NCBI RefSeq assembly: GCF_003194085.1
Contig: NZ_CP023994.1
Coordinates: 1,240,001-1,304,000, forward strand
Source: Aurantimicrobium photophilum
Lineage (GTDB): Bacteria > Actinomycetota > Actinomycetes > Actinomycetales > Microbacteriaceae
Reading direction: 5' to 3'
DNA length: 64,000 bases
Positions within the stretch are counted from its first letter, which is position 1. Every line of letters begins with the position of its first letter. Positions 44,237-52,964 of this stretch are shown here, in pieces. The position numbers and the translations under genes are program-made. The notes under the pieces were generated by a model. That model saw only the letters and a program-made list of their open reading frames with translations. It did not search any database and was not told the DNA's origin.

Positions 44237-44557
44237 CTACTGCTTGGGAGCGATTCGAACCTTGAGGCCGTCGAGCTCTGCACACATCTTGATCTGGCAG
44301 GACAGGCGAGAAACGGGGAGACGCTCGGACTCAGCACCGTCGAGCATGTCATCTTCGAGGTCAGAAACTTCGCCGGCAGCACCAACGAAAGCCTCATCAA
44401 CATAGACGTGGCAGGTTGCGCAGGAGCATGCTCCACCACATTCAGCAACGATGCCCTTGACGCCGTTCTTCACAGCGATTTCCATGACGGAATCACCGTC
44501 ACGAGCTTCGAGGGTGGTCTCAGTTCCGTCGGGGGAAATGTAAGTTACGTTCGGCAT
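44237..44557 (-). CDS. creF: 2Fe-2S ferredoxin, adrenodoxin type (CreF-like)
   Basis: 106 aa. Cluster ligands Cys40, Cys46, Cys49 (CGGACSCATC) and Cys87 (RLSCQI), the spacing of vertebrate-type/putidaredoxin-like ferredoxins. GAGAG precedes the ATG. It shuttles electrons from the reductase encoded directly downstream to the cytochrome P450 of the cluster. Confidence 0.93.
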   Translation of the reverse strand: MPNVTYISPDGTETTLEARDGDSVMEIAVKNGVKGIVAECGGACSCATCHVYVDEAFVGAAGEVSDLEDDMLDGAESERLPVSRLSCQIKMCAELDGLKVRIAPKQ

Positions 44558-44595
44558 GTGTCTCTCCTGTTTTATGTTTCTGTCTCTGAAAAGTT

Positions 44596-45357
44596 TTAGA
44601 TGAATTGCTTGCCGCCATCGACCACGAGGGTCTGGCCGGTGATGTAACCGGACTGTTCGCCGGCAAGGAAAATAGCGGTTCCCACGATGTCTTCGGGCTG
44701 GCTGGCACGCTTGATAGCACCGCGGTCCACGCCATAGGTCTCGGCGTCTTCCATCAGGCTCAAGCTGGCTTCAGTCAGGGTAAATCCTGGAGCAATGGCA
44801 TTGACGGTGACGCCCTGTGGGCCCACTTCACGAGCCATCACACGGGTCATGCCGATCACGGCGCCCTTGGACGCGACGTAGTGCATCCACAGTGGCGAAC
44901 CGCTGAAGACAGTTGCGGAGGCAATGTTCACAATGCGACCACCAGGCTGAGCCATCTTGGGATAAACCGAGGCTGAACACAGCCACGCGCCCTTGACGTT
45001 CACGTTCATGACGCGATCCCATTCTGCAGGGTCAATCTCGGTGAAGGGCTTGCGGGTCAGCGTTGCATAGATGGCTGCGTTGTTGATGAGCACATCAATA
45101 CGTCCAAACGCATCCAGAGCAGCTTGGGCCAGAGCATCCGTGGATTCTTTGCTGGTGACATCGACCTTAACGGCAATGGCTTTCGCACCAGATGCATTCA
45201 GCATCGAGGCGGTTTCTTCCACGCCTGCCTGGTCAATATCGGCCACAACGAGCTGGGCGCCTTCGGCAGCGAACCCCTGAGCAAAGGCACGACCTAAGCC
45301 ACCGGCTGCGCCGGTGACAATGACAACTTTGCCGTCAAACTGTGGTGAAGCACCCAT
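44596..45357 (-). CDS. creG: SDR alcohol dehydrogenase (CreG-like)
   Basis: 253 aa classical SDR. VIVTGAAGGLGRAFAQGFAA (NAD motif), VVADIDQAG (Asp favours NAD), VLINNAAIYAT, Ser in VNIASATVFSG, and MHYVASKGAVIGM (YxxxK). The ATG at 45357 overlaps the stop of the upstream HD gene (TAATG). By synteny it oxidises 4-hydroxybenzyl alcohol to 4-hydroxybenzaldehyde. Confidence 0.87.
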   Translation of the reverse strand: MGASPQFDGKVVIVTGAAGGLGRAFAQGFAAEGAQLVVADIDQAGVEETASMLNASGAKAIAVKVDVTSKESTDALAQAALDAFGRIDVLINNAAIYATLTRKPFTEIDPAEWDRVMNVNVKGAWLCSASVYPKMAQPGGRIVNIASATVFSGSPLWMHYVASKGAVIGMTRVMAREVGPQGVTVNAIAPGFTLTEASLSLMEDAETYGVDRGAIKRASQPEDIVGTAIFLAGEQSGYITGQTLVVDGGKQFI

Positions 45358-46070
45358 TAGGCGACATCCTCTCGGGTGTAAGTGTGAGCAATTTCTTCGC
45401 TGAAATCCATGCATGCCGTAGTCACAAGTACTCGGGACATGGCCTTTGCTTGGTCAGTGAAAAGTTCGTTATACGCGCGGTAGGCACACAACCGCAGGGA
45501 TTGTTCAGCATCAATGCCAAACCAGTCCATCACGACGCGACGGCCGTGAGGAGTGACGCGCCAGACCTTGTCTGAGTCCTTAACCAGGGCGTCATTGGTG
45601 TTGATGGTGACCAGACGAGTGTCGTGGCCATCAATGATGTCCACGATCTGCACGATGTCTTCTTCAGGAACACCGACCTGCTCGAGGATTTCCCGCGCAA
45701 TGCGTGCACCCTCTTTTTCGTGCTGAATGATCAAGTGGCGCAGAGAGTCATCTGCTCCGGGAGCAATGGCTTCCAGCGCTAAACGCTCATCGACCGTGGA
45801 CCAACCCGTGTCGTGGAGAAGTATTGCGGGAAGCACGATGTTTTCATCAGCTTCAGGAATCTGGGAGAGCAGTGCTTGTGCGATCGAATACGCATAGAGG
45901 CTGTGCGCATCGTTATCGCGGGTGCGAAGGAAATCCTTCGCAAGGGACCAAATCGCCCCATCCCGCTCGTTCAGTTCAATCATCCCGGGGACTCGCGATG
46001 CGTCCGGAATCTTTCCGGTGACATCGCGGCCCAGGTGATTGACAACTGGTGAGTGGGATGGGGTCGACAT
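45357..46070 (-). CDS. Second HD-domain phosphohydrolase-like protein in the cre cluster
   Basis: 237 aa, clearly paralogous to the CreD-like protein (shared RDNDAHSLYAYSIAQALL/ILLHDTGWSTVDERL pattern, VDIIDGHDTRLV and a late Asp in VKDSDKVWRV). All HD metal ligands appear intact, so it is probably active. AAGGA precedes the ATG at 46070. It lies between creH and creG and is translationally coupled to creG; the Corynebacterium cluster, as I recall it, has only one HD gene. A different phosphoester substrate is a likely explanation. Confidence 0.85.
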   Translation of the reverse strand: MSTPSHSPVVNHLGRDVTGKIPDASRVPGMIELNERDGAIWSLAKDFLRTRDNDAHSLYAYSIAQALLSQIPEADENIVLPAILLHDTGWSTVDERLALEAIAPGADDSLRHLIIQHEKEGARIAREILEQVGVPEEDIVQIVDIIDGHDTRLVTINTNDALVKDSDKVWRVTPHGRRVVMDWFGIDAEQSLRLCAYRAYNELFTDQAKAMSRVLVTTACMDFSEEIAHTYTREDVA

Positions 46071-46095
46071 GGTTTATTCCTTAGTGGCTGCTTAC

Positions 46096-47943
46096 TTAGC
46101 CAATGATTTCGACGGTACCGTTCGAGCCATCGACTCGAAGCTTCATACCGGTCTTGATCTTGGTGGAAGCAGACCCGGTACCGGTGACGGCGGGAAGGCC
46201 GTACTCACGGCAAACGATAGCCGCGTGGCTCATCATTCCACCGATGTCGGTCACCGTTGCGCTGATCTTGCCGAAGACAGGTCCCCAGCTAGGTGCGGTC
46301 ACAGGAGCAACAAGGATTTCACCTTGCTGGAGCTGGTCGAGCTCCTCTGGTCCCATGATGACGCGTGCCTTACCCTCAACAACACCGGGGGATGCTGCCA
46401 TACCCTTGAGCTGGTTGGGGTCGCCCTCGTCGCCGCCAAGCCACTGCTGAACCTGCTCGGTGGTGATACCCCAGAGCATGATGGTGAATGGCTCGTTGAT
46501 CTCTGCGGGAGGCTCGTTGAATGCAGGCTCGGGGCGTGCAGTCATCAGGGCGTCCACGATCTTGCGACGACGCTCGATCTCCTGTGGCCAGTAGGTAGGT
46601 GCGATGCAGTCAGCGCCAACACCCCAACCGGTTGCGAGGTCGAAGAGTACGGGACGTACTTCGTCGCGGGTCAGGTAGAGCATGTCATCTGGCTCAGTCC
46701 AGAAGCCGTAGCTGTGGAGCAAACGAGACAGCTGACGAACCTTGCGCCAGAAGACGCCCATGGTCCAGTGCTCAATGTAGAAGTTGTGGTCTTCTACGTA
46801 GGGGTACACGGTGCGTGCAAGACCGAGCTTGCCGTTGAAAGTCTCGAGGGCTTCGCCGTCGAGAAGTTCAGCGTATTCACCGGTGATACGGTCGCGCTCT
46901 GCAATGAGTGCATCCTTGGGGCGGTGAAGCTGCTCGCCCTTGGCTGCGCGGACAACGTAGTCCTGGATGTAACCCATAGGCAGATCGAGGTTGTCACGCC
47001 AGTAGACGTCAGAACCGTAGAAACCGTTACCGCTGGTGTAGTTGAACCAAGGCTCCTGAGCCTTCTCCCATGCAGCAATCCACTTCTTGCCGTCTGCAGA
47101 GCCTGCGAGTTCAGCAAGGGTTCCTGCTGCGTCGAGGTTCATAGCGAAGACAGCGGTGAGGTTGTGCTTCACAGCGAGGTCAGCGAGGTCCTTGAGCTCG
47201 TCATCGGGACGGAAGAGAACCGAGTCCACACCCATCACCATCTTGGCGATAGCCAAGTCAGGGATGCCGGGGAAGGATTCCTTGCAGAAGCCGAAGAAGT
47301 CGAGGTACGCGACGTATCCCAGGTTCAGGAACTCGAAGTGGTGCTCCCAGTTCTTGTATGCCAGCTGAATCAGACGGTCGTAGTCAGCCATCATCTTGGC
47401 GGTGGGGTCAATACCAGCACCGCTGGTGATGACCTCGATGTCAACCATGTCTGGGAGAGCTTCGAAGTTGATAGCGTCCATCTCTTCGATGGTTGCAAGA
47501 ACCTTCTTCTTCCAGTTCTCCAGGAGGGAATCCCAGTTCTGGAAGTAGAAACCAGCGCGCTCCATGAAGTGAGGGACGCGGTCGCCGATGAGCTCAGGTG
47601 CAACAGCAACAGGGCTCATGTAGCAGAAGCCGTTGTGGATGCGGAACTCAATACCGTTTGCGGGAGGAATGATGTAGTGGCGAGTGTTGTACGCACCGAG
47701 GCAGCGAACGGCGAACTCGACACCGACGGTCTCGAATGGCTTGAACACGTTGGGCCAGTGCTGCGAGTCGCAGAACCAGAACTTGGAGTTTTCCTTGTCC
47801 TTCAGGTTGTCCTGGAAGACGAGGTTGTATGGGTAGAGGTCTTGCCAACCTTCAGCACCCTTGGGTGCTGGCAGGTCATAAGGCGAGACGAAGCTCTTGC
47901 GAGCGGCGCTTGGCGTCATTGCTTTTGCCTTCTTTCCGAACAT
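46096..47943 (-). CDS. creH: Aryl phosphate synthase, phosphohistidine subunit (CreH-like)
   Basis: 615 aa, related to the central part of PEP synthase and to the large subunit of phenylphosphate synthase. The phosphocarrier His573 is near the C-terminus in DIGGMMSHAAIVCREYGLPA; the PEP-binding TIM barrel of PEP synthase is absent. With the ATP-binding subunit encoded upstream it should transfer phosphate from ATP to an alkylphenol (4-methylbenzyl phosphate synthase, CreHI). AAAGG precedes the ATG. Which of the letters H and I names which subunit is from memory of the Corynebacterium system. Confidence 0.85.
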   Translation of the reverse strand: MFGKKAKAMTPSAARKSFVSPYDLPAPKGAEGWQDLYPYNLVFQDNLKDKENSKFWFCDSQHWPNVFKPFETVGVEFAVRCLGAYNTRHYIIPPANGIEFRIHNGFCYMSPVAVAPELIGDRVPHFMERAGFYFQNWDSLLENWKKKVLATIEEMDAINFEALPDMVDIEVITSGAGIDPTAKMMADYDRLIQLAYKNWEHHFEFLNLGYVAYLDFFGFCKESFPGIPDLAIAKMVMGVDSVLFRPDDELKDLADLAVKHNLTAVFAMNLDAAGTLAELAGSADGKKWIAAWEKAQEPWFNYTSGNGFYGSDVYWRDNLDLPMGYIQDYVVRAAKGEQLHRPKDALIAERDRITGEYAELLDGEALETFNGKLGLARTVYPYVEDHNFYIEHWTMGVFWRKVRQLSRLLHSYGFWTEPDDMLYLTRDEVRPVLFDLATGWGVGADCIAPTYWPQEIERRRKIVDALMTARPEPAFNEPPAEINEPFTIMLWGITTEQVQQWLGGDEGDPNQLKGMAASPGVVEGKARVIMGPEELDQLQQGEILVAPVTAPSWGPVFGKISATVTDIGGMMSHAAIVCREYGLPAVTGTGSASTKIKTGMKLRVDGSNGTVEIIG

Positions 47944-48024
47944 GGGGTGGTGCCTTTCTCATCGTCGAGATTGGTGGAACAGGGGGTGGATCTGTGGTGC
48001 AGGTGGTGCCTTGTTGGTGAGGCT

Positions 48025-49095
48025 TTACTTGCGGTCTCCGATTTGAGCCATCAGCGACTTCGTGATCGCTTCAATACCGGAACCGGTGGAAGTGATTTTC
48101 ACTTCCTGCTTCTTCTGTGACCACACCGTTTCGGGGCGGCTTTGCAGAAGGAGAACGTTGGAACCTGCAGGCAAGTCGGCGTCGATGGCCCACTCGATGT
48201 CCTGAACTGTTCCGTAGTGCTTGTGAGCCGCCTTAGCCAAAGTGGCAACCTGGATGAGTTCTTCATCGCTCAGGCTGGGGCTGTTGCGGCGCTCTGCCTC
48301 AACTTCCTTGCGGATCACGGTGCCGTGTCCGGAAGGAACGAGTTCTTCGTGCTTGTCCGAGATGATGCGGTTGATGATGTGCATCATGACTTTGTCGATC
48401 AGGAAGTTATCTGGAGTGACTTCACCGGAGACAACCATCTCGCCGAGACCCCAGCTGGAGTCGACCACGATCTTGGACTTGTCACCGTTGCTGGGGTCGA
48501 TGGTCATCGCGACACCGGAGGTGCGGGAGTTGACCATCTTCTGCACAGCAACTGCCATGGACAGGCCCTCATCGGAGATGTTGTTCGCCATGCGGTAGGT
48601 GATGGCACGTGCGGTGTAGAGCGAAGCCCAGCACTCACGGATCTTCTGCATCACTGCTTCCTGGCCAATGATCCACAGGTAGGTGTCCTGCTGTCCAGCG
48701 AAGCTGGCGTCAGGAAGATCTTCAGCGGTTGCACTCGAGCGCACAGCTACAGGCACTTCCCCGCCACAGAGTTCCATCAGGGTGTTGTAGGCGGCGATGC
48801 TCTCGTCGCGGACATCAGCAGGAACTTCCTGAGTCATGATGAGCTCGCGGATGTGTGCTGCACGAGTGTCTACGTCCACAACATCGTTGGGGTCAAGACC
48901 CGCCAAGTGCTTCACGATGTGATCGCGCAGAGTGGTCTGGTTCATCACGGCGTCGAATGCATCGGTGGTTACGGCGAATCCGGGAGGGACTGGCATACCG
49001 GCGCTGGTCATGATGGCCAGGCTGGTGCACTTGCCACCTAGACGGTCGTGCTCGGGGGTTTCGGTGCTGTCAAAAGCGAAGGTGTACTTACCCAT
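48025..49095 (-). CDS. creI: Aryl phosphate synthase, ATP-binding subunit (CreI-like)
   Basis: 356 aa, PPDK/PEP-synthase N-terminal ATP-grasp domain as a separate protein. Typical segments: LGGKCTSLAIMTSAGMPVPP at residue 19 onward, VAVRSSATAEDLPDASFAGQ, AVAVQKMVNSRTSGVAMTID and SWGLGEMVVSGEVTPD, with a C-terminal QSRPETVW. It phosphorylates the His of the CreH-like subunit using ATP. The pair resembles a split dikinase and lies between creH and the P450 gene. Confidence 0.87.
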   Translation of the reverse strand: MGKYTFAFDSTETPEHDRLGGKCTSLAIMTSAGMPVPPGFAVTTDAFDAVMNQTTLRDHIVKHLAGLDPNDVVDVDTRAAHIRELIMTQEVPADVRDESIAAYNTLMELCGGEVPVAVRSSATAEDLPDASFAGQQDTYLWIIGQEAVMQKIRECWASLYTARAITYRMANNISDEGLSMAVAVQKMVNSRTSGVAMTIDPSNGDKSKIVVDSSWGLGEMVVSGEVTPDNFLIDKVMMHIINRIISDKHEELVPSGHGTVIRKEVEAERRNSPSLSDEELIQVATLAKAAHKHYGTVQDIEWAIDADLPAGSNVLLLQSRPETVWSQKKQEVKITSTGSGIEAITKSLMAQIGDRK

Positions 49096-49104
49096 GGTTT
49101 TCCC

Positions 49105-50331
49105 TTACTTGGTCCATTCAACGGGCACCGACGTGGGCACACGGAAGGAGAGGTTTTCAATGAAGTTGATATCTGCTCCTGGCATCAGGCGCAGCGTGGG
49201 GATTTTCTTAGTGATCTCTTCCAGAGCAACCTTGCCCTGCAGTTTCGCAAGGAGGTTTCCGAGGCAGAAGTGGATGCCGTAACCGAAAGACATGTGGTTA
49301 CGGGCATTTTCGCGGCCGATGTCGAATACATCGGGGTTCTCGAACACGCTGGCATCGCGGTTTGCCGAGCCCATGAGCAGAAGAACACCAGATCCTTCAG
49401 GAATCTTGACTCCGGCGATTTCTGCATCGCGGGTTGCCTTGCGACGCCAAGCCACAATGCTTCCTGCCATGCGCAGCACCTCGTCAATGGCGCCTGGAAT
49501 CTTCTCGGGGTCTTCCACGAGAGCTTGGTAGGTCTCAGGGTTCGACAGTAACATGCGCAGTGAGTTTGAAATCAAGGTGGTGGTGGTTTCGTGGCCAGCG
49601 AAGAGCATCGAGTACAGCAGTGATGCAATTTCGTGGTCAGAGATGTCGTTGCCCTCAGCCTGAAGCTTCAACAGGTCTGCAGCGAGGTTGTCTTGTCCGG
49701 GGTTTGCCTTGTTGCTGGCCACAACTTCCTGGCAGAAGTTCCAATACTCAACGAGGTTGTGTGCGTGAGGAATCTGTTCTTCATCGGTGAGCTCTGCCCA
49801 CGTCATTAAGGCACGGCTAGCCGACCACTTCTTGATTTCGGGAATGCGAGAAATGGGAACACCAAACAAGGTCAGGATGGTGATGGTGGGCAGGTCGTTG
49901 GCGATGTCGCTGAGAATGTCTCCGGGTTCTCCCGCGGCGAGCATCTTGTCAATCATGATGTCGACGTTTTCGCGGATGGCGGGCTCAAGGACCTTGTAAC
50001 GGCGAGGAGTGAATGCCTTGGATGCAACAGTGCGCAGGCGCGTGTGCTCTGGCGGAACGCGAGCGGAGAGTCCTGAGTAGGCGGTGAAGCCGCCTTCTTC
50101 CATGATCTTCTTGGCAGGAGCGCCCATGGGGCGAACGGGAGCCTGAGCGTTCTCGGAAGAGAAAGACTCCCAGTCTTCGAAGGTGGCCTTCACGTCGTCA
50201 TATCGAGAGACGACGTAGTAGCCAATGCGCTCATCAAACATCACAGGCTCTTCGCGGCGAAGCTCAGCGTAAGCAGGGAAAGGATCCTTCATGTTGAAAG
50301 GTTCGTATCCGTGGTGAGTTGTTGCACTCAT
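49105..50331 (-). CDS. creJ: Cytochrome P450 (CreJ-like alkylphenol hydroxylase)
   Basis: 408 aa class I bacterial P450. Haem-thiolate Cys356 in SFGYGIHFCLGN, ExxR in DEVLRMAG, I-helix oxygen-binding motif LFAGHETTT. GGAGG lies about eight bases before the ATG. In the cre pathway it oxidises the methyl carbon of the aryl phosphate, using the CreE reductase and CreF ferredoxin of this cluster. It is the first gene of the cluster, 9 bp before creI. Other alkylphenols could be substrates. Confidence 0.9.
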   Translation of the reverse strand: MSATTHHGYEPFNMKDPFPAYAELRREEPVMFDERIGYYVVSRYDDVKATFEDWESFSSENAQAPVRPMGAPAKKIMEEGGFTAYSGLSARVPPEHTRLRTVASKAFTPRRYKVLEPAIRENVDIMIDKMLAAGEPGDILSDIANDLPTITILTLFGVPISRIPEIKKWSASRALMTWAELTDEEQIPHAHNLVEYWNFCQEVVASNKANPGQDNLAADLLKLQAEGNDISDHEIASLLYSMLFAGHETTTTLISNSLRMLLSNPETYQALVEDPEKIPGAIDEVLRMAGSIVAWRRKATRDAEIAGVKIPEGSGVLLLMGSANRDASVFENPDVFDIGRENARNHMSFGYGIHFCLGNLLAKLQGKVALEEITKKIPTLRLMPGADINFIENLSFRVPTSVPVEWTK

Positions 50332-50475
50332 GTGCGTTCCTCCTTGAACGTGCGTATCTTCATAGTCGACCCGTTAGAGGTAAACACCTAGAGAGTTTTC
50401 TCACTCAGTGAGAATCGGGGTCAAAGTTAATTCTTTCTCCCCGAAAAGACGGGGAAGTTACGCGAGCTTTCCCGC

Positions 50476-51252
50476 TCAGCGAATGGCGCGTCCAGACATC
50501 GAAGCCTGGATGCTTTCGACGGTTCCACGCAGCAAAGGCATCAAACGACGGACCTCACCGATCTTGCCCTTATCTAGCACCATGCCGACTGCAGCAATCG
50601 TTTGCCCCTCGACCACAACAGGCAACGCGAGTGAGAACTGCCCCACACGCATCTGTTCGATAGTGATGGAGTAGCCCGTGCGCTGTACTTCCCCTACCTC
50701 AGCACGAAGAACTTCTGGATCCACGACGGTCTTCGCCGTGGGGGCTTCAAGCTCTCGTTCGAAGTAGGCCTCAATGAACCATTCAGGCTGGGCTGCCAGC
50801 AGCACACGGCCGACGGCCGTGGCATGCAGGGGCAAGCGCCCGCCCACACGTGAAATCAGTGGCACTTTCTTGGAACCATAAATCTTGTCGGTGTAGAGGG
50901 TTTGCGTCCCCTCCCGCACTGCCATGTGTACGTTCTCGTGCGTGAGATCGAACAAGTCCTGCAAGAACGGGTGTGCACGGTCGCGCAAACGGCGCCCAGC
51001 CAACTGCCCTAGCTCCCAGATCCGCATTCCCACTTGATATTTGCCGTCGGGAGTCTTATCGAGGCCGCCCCACTCTTCCAGTTCGTGGACAAGACGATAG
51101 GTCGTGGACAGCGGCAAACCTGAGCGTTGAGAGATACGGGCCACAGACAAAGCACCTGGCGAGTTCTCGAAAGCAGATAACACCGAAAGGGCACGTGAGG
51201 TGACGCTGCTGTTGTCAGCAGATGCACTTTGCGCTTTCGCCACAGTCACCAC
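50476..51252 (-). CDS. IclR-family regulator of the cre cluster (CreR-like)
   Basis: Up to 258 aa. Winged helix (ALSVLSAFENSPGALSVARI, LPLSTTYRLVHELEEWG) and effector domain (LYTDKIYGSKKVPLISRVGG, LHATAVGRVLLAAQ). Three GTG codons compete as start (51252, 51249, 51243); AGGTGG fits the last best. It is the same strand as, and 144 bp upstream of, the P450 gene, so it probably governs the cre operon. Confidence 0.85.
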   Translation of the reverse strand: MVTVAKAQSASADNSSVTSRALSVLSAFENSPGALSVARISQRSGLPLSTTYRLVHELEEWGGLDKTPDGKYQVGMRIWELGQLAGRRLRDRAHPFLQDLFDLTHENVHMAVREGTQTLYTDKIYGSKKVPLISRVGGRLPLHATAVGRVLLAAQPEWFIEAYFERELEAPTAKTVVDPEVLRAEVGEVQRTGYSITIEQMRVGQFSLALPVVVEGQTIAAVGMVLDKGKIGEVRRLMPLLRGTVESIQASMSGRAIR

Positions 51253-51276
51253 CTTGAGGAGTTTATGTAAGAGATG

Positions 51277-52263
51277 TTACTCGCCAGAGTGTGGAACACT
51301 TTCGGCCACATGGGCATGCGGCTTCTTCTTGGGCCAGGCAGCCCACGCAGCTGCCACGAACGCCAAACTGGCACCAATCAAGATCATCACGCCCGTGACT
51401 TGGGCGCTGGGGAAAAAGAAGTCCAAGATGACGGCCATCAGAAGTTGCCCGGCAATAGAACCCAGCCCCATCAACAACACACCAATTTCGCGCACCACAA
51501 CAGCAGTAATGCCAATGAAGACCACACCGATGGCGCCACCGAGATAGAAGTAGGGCTGGGTCGGCAAAGCAGCAGGCAGTCCTACTGAGAACGAGTGGAA
51601 TGCCGTGGCAATCAACAGCACACCAGTTCCCACCATGAAGTTGAGGAAGGTGGAGGTCAGAGGCGTGCCCGCGATGACGGTCATTCGACCGTTCGCGGCG
51701 TCCTGCCAGGCGACCAGAACACCACAGATAAGAGGCAAGAGCAAAGGAAGAAGAGCAGAGGCGGCAGTGGAGTGCCCCACCAAGGACAGCGCCACGGCAG
51801 CAATACCCAGCACAGCACCACCCACACGGTTGAAGCTCAAGGGCTTCTTGCCCGCAGGTCCAATTCCCCACAGATCTAAGAACAGGCCACCCATCGAGAG
51901 CCCTGCCACGAAGGCCACCGTGTAGAGGGCGACACCGGTCAAGCCCACAACCAGCGTCTGCGAGAGCACGTAGGCGGCACCTGCGGTGCCAGCCAAAGTG
52001 AACCAGGGTGTGATTCCGCCAGAACGAATAGCAACCATGAGCTGGCGCCAGCCTTGCTGGCCCTTCTTGTTGAAGGAAATGATCACCAGCAAGATCAGGA
52101 AGCCCGAACCAAAGCTGATCACACCAGAGAGGAAAGCGTCGTGAATCTCCTGAGCAAAGGCACCGTTGATTCGCGCCTGGCTCGTGCGCAGAATGCCTGC
52201 CAGAACGGCAAGAGCAATCGCCACCCACGCAGCCATCAACGGCTTATGCGTGTGGTGAGTCAT
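51277..52263 (-). CDS. DMT-superfamily transporter, YdcZ/DUF606-like
   Basis: 328 aa with about ten hydrophobic helices in two repeats (AWVAIALAVLAGILRTSQAR; FLNFMVGTGVLLIATAFHS) and a His-rich tail. Drug/metabolite transporter family; substrate unknown. Position next to the cre regulator raises the possibility of aromatic uptake or efflux, but this is only context. A same-strand ORF in another frame across this gene is spurious. Confidence 0.83.
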   Translation of the reverse strand: MTHHTHKPLMAAWVAIALAVLAGILRTSQARINGAFAQEIHDAFLSGVISFGSGFLILLVIISFNKKGQQGWRQLMVAIRSGGITPWFTLAGTAGAAYVLSQTLVVGLTGVALYTVAFVAGLSMGGLFLDLWGIGPAGKKPLSFNRVGGAVLGIAAVALSLVGHSTAASALLPLLLPLICGVLVAWQDAANGRMTVIAGTPLTSTFLNFMVGTGVLLIATAFHSFSVGLPAALPTQPYFYLGGAIGVVFIGITAVVVREIGVLLMGLGSIAGQLLMAVILDFFFPSAQVTGVMILIGASLAFVAAAWAAWPKKKPHAHVAESVPHSGE

Positions 52264-52300
52264 ATCTCTAGGGTAGGCGGTAACTGTTGCTTGTTAACGA

Positions 52301-52332
52301 AAGTGACCCCGGCCGTTAGGCCAGGGTCACTT
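52301..52332. terminator. Hairpin between the DUF4190-like and DMT genes
   Basis: AAGTGACCCCGGCC (52301-52314) pairs with GGCCAGGGTCACTT (52319-52332), one mismatch, loop GTTA. On the minus strand it is followed by TCGTTAAC, only weakly T-rich. Confidence 0.65.
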
Positions 52333-52347
52333 CGTCTTTGAGGAGAT

Positions 52348-52875
52348 CTAGTTCGTTGTTGCAGAAGCAGAAGGGAGGTCCGACGGTGCGGGCATCATGT
52401 GTCCACCCTGCATGCCATCAATGTCACCTTCGAGTCCGCGCATCATGTCATCCATGTCACCGGGCATCTGCATTCCGCCCTGACCAGGCATGACATGAAC
52501 CTGCACGGGACCGCCTTCGAAGCCATCGTGACCACGGTCAAAACCGCCGAATACTGCGCCGGCAAGTGCGATCCAGAGACCAAACAGGAATATTCCGATA
52601 ACTGCGAATGCGGCGCTCACACCAACAGCAATCTTGGCAAGAACGTTGTTCTTGCTTGCCTTGTTGGACCATACCCATGCGATGATACCCAGCGCTAGAG
52701 CAGGGACGGGGAGGAAGAAAGCAAGAACCAGAGCGACGATACCGAGGGTCTGACCTGGGTAGGTTGCGTGAGCTACTTCAGCAGGCTTTGCTGCTTCAGT
52801 CTTGGGCGCTGTAGCTGCTTCGGAAGCCTTGGGCTCGTCAGCAGGATCAAAAGTTGCGGGGGTGGACTTAGCCAT
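52348..52875 (-). CDS. Small membrane protein, DUF4190-like
   Basis: 175 aa. An Ala/Pro/Glu-rich cytoplasmic N-terminus (1-38) leads to two transmembrane helices (GIVALVLAFFLPVPALALGI and IAVGVSAAFAVIGIFLFGLW), then a Gly/Met-rich tail (GGMQMPGDMDDMMRGLEGD). The layout matches the DUF4190 kind of actinobacterial membrane protein; the Met-rich tail might bind metal, which is speculation. The second of two adjacent ATGs is better spaced from GGAG. Confidence 0.7.
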   Translation of the reverse strand: MAKSTPATFDPADEPKASEAATAPKTEAAKPAEVAHATYPGQTLGIVALVLAFFLPVPALALGIIAWVWSNKASKNNVLAKIAVGVSAAFAVIGIFLFGLWIALAGAVFGGFDRGHDGFEGGPVQVHVMPGQGGMQMPGDMDDMMRGLEGDIDGMQGGHMMPAPSDLPSASATTN

Positions 52876-52964
52876 CATGTTCTCCAGTAGGGGATGTTGT
52901 GTATTCACCGTATCTAGGGTTCTTATGAGCCAGCTGTGAGAAATATAAGAGCTAGCCTAGAGAA

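Noticed and set aside
46039-48120. Plus-strand open frame of 693 codons across creH
   Set aside because: It is antisense to a protein with clear PEP-synthase-like motifs; its composition is not protein-like for any family and it arises from GC-rich codon use.
46096-49095. Housekeeping PEP synthase broken into two genes by a frameshift
   Set aside because: The parts are in reversed domain order relative to a simple split, each has its own ribosome site, and the C-terminal PEP-binding barrel is missing, matching the aryl phosphate synthase layout instead.
46096-49095. Anaerobic phenylphosphate synthase for phenol carboxylation
   Set aside because: No phenylphosphate carboxylase genes are nearby, and a P450 with ferredoxin and reductase points to an oxygen-dependent route.
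51263-52228. Minus-strand open frame of 321 codons in another frame over the DMT gene
   Set aside because: Cys/Arg/Gly-rich low-information product; the overlapping frame gives a normal ten-helix transporter.
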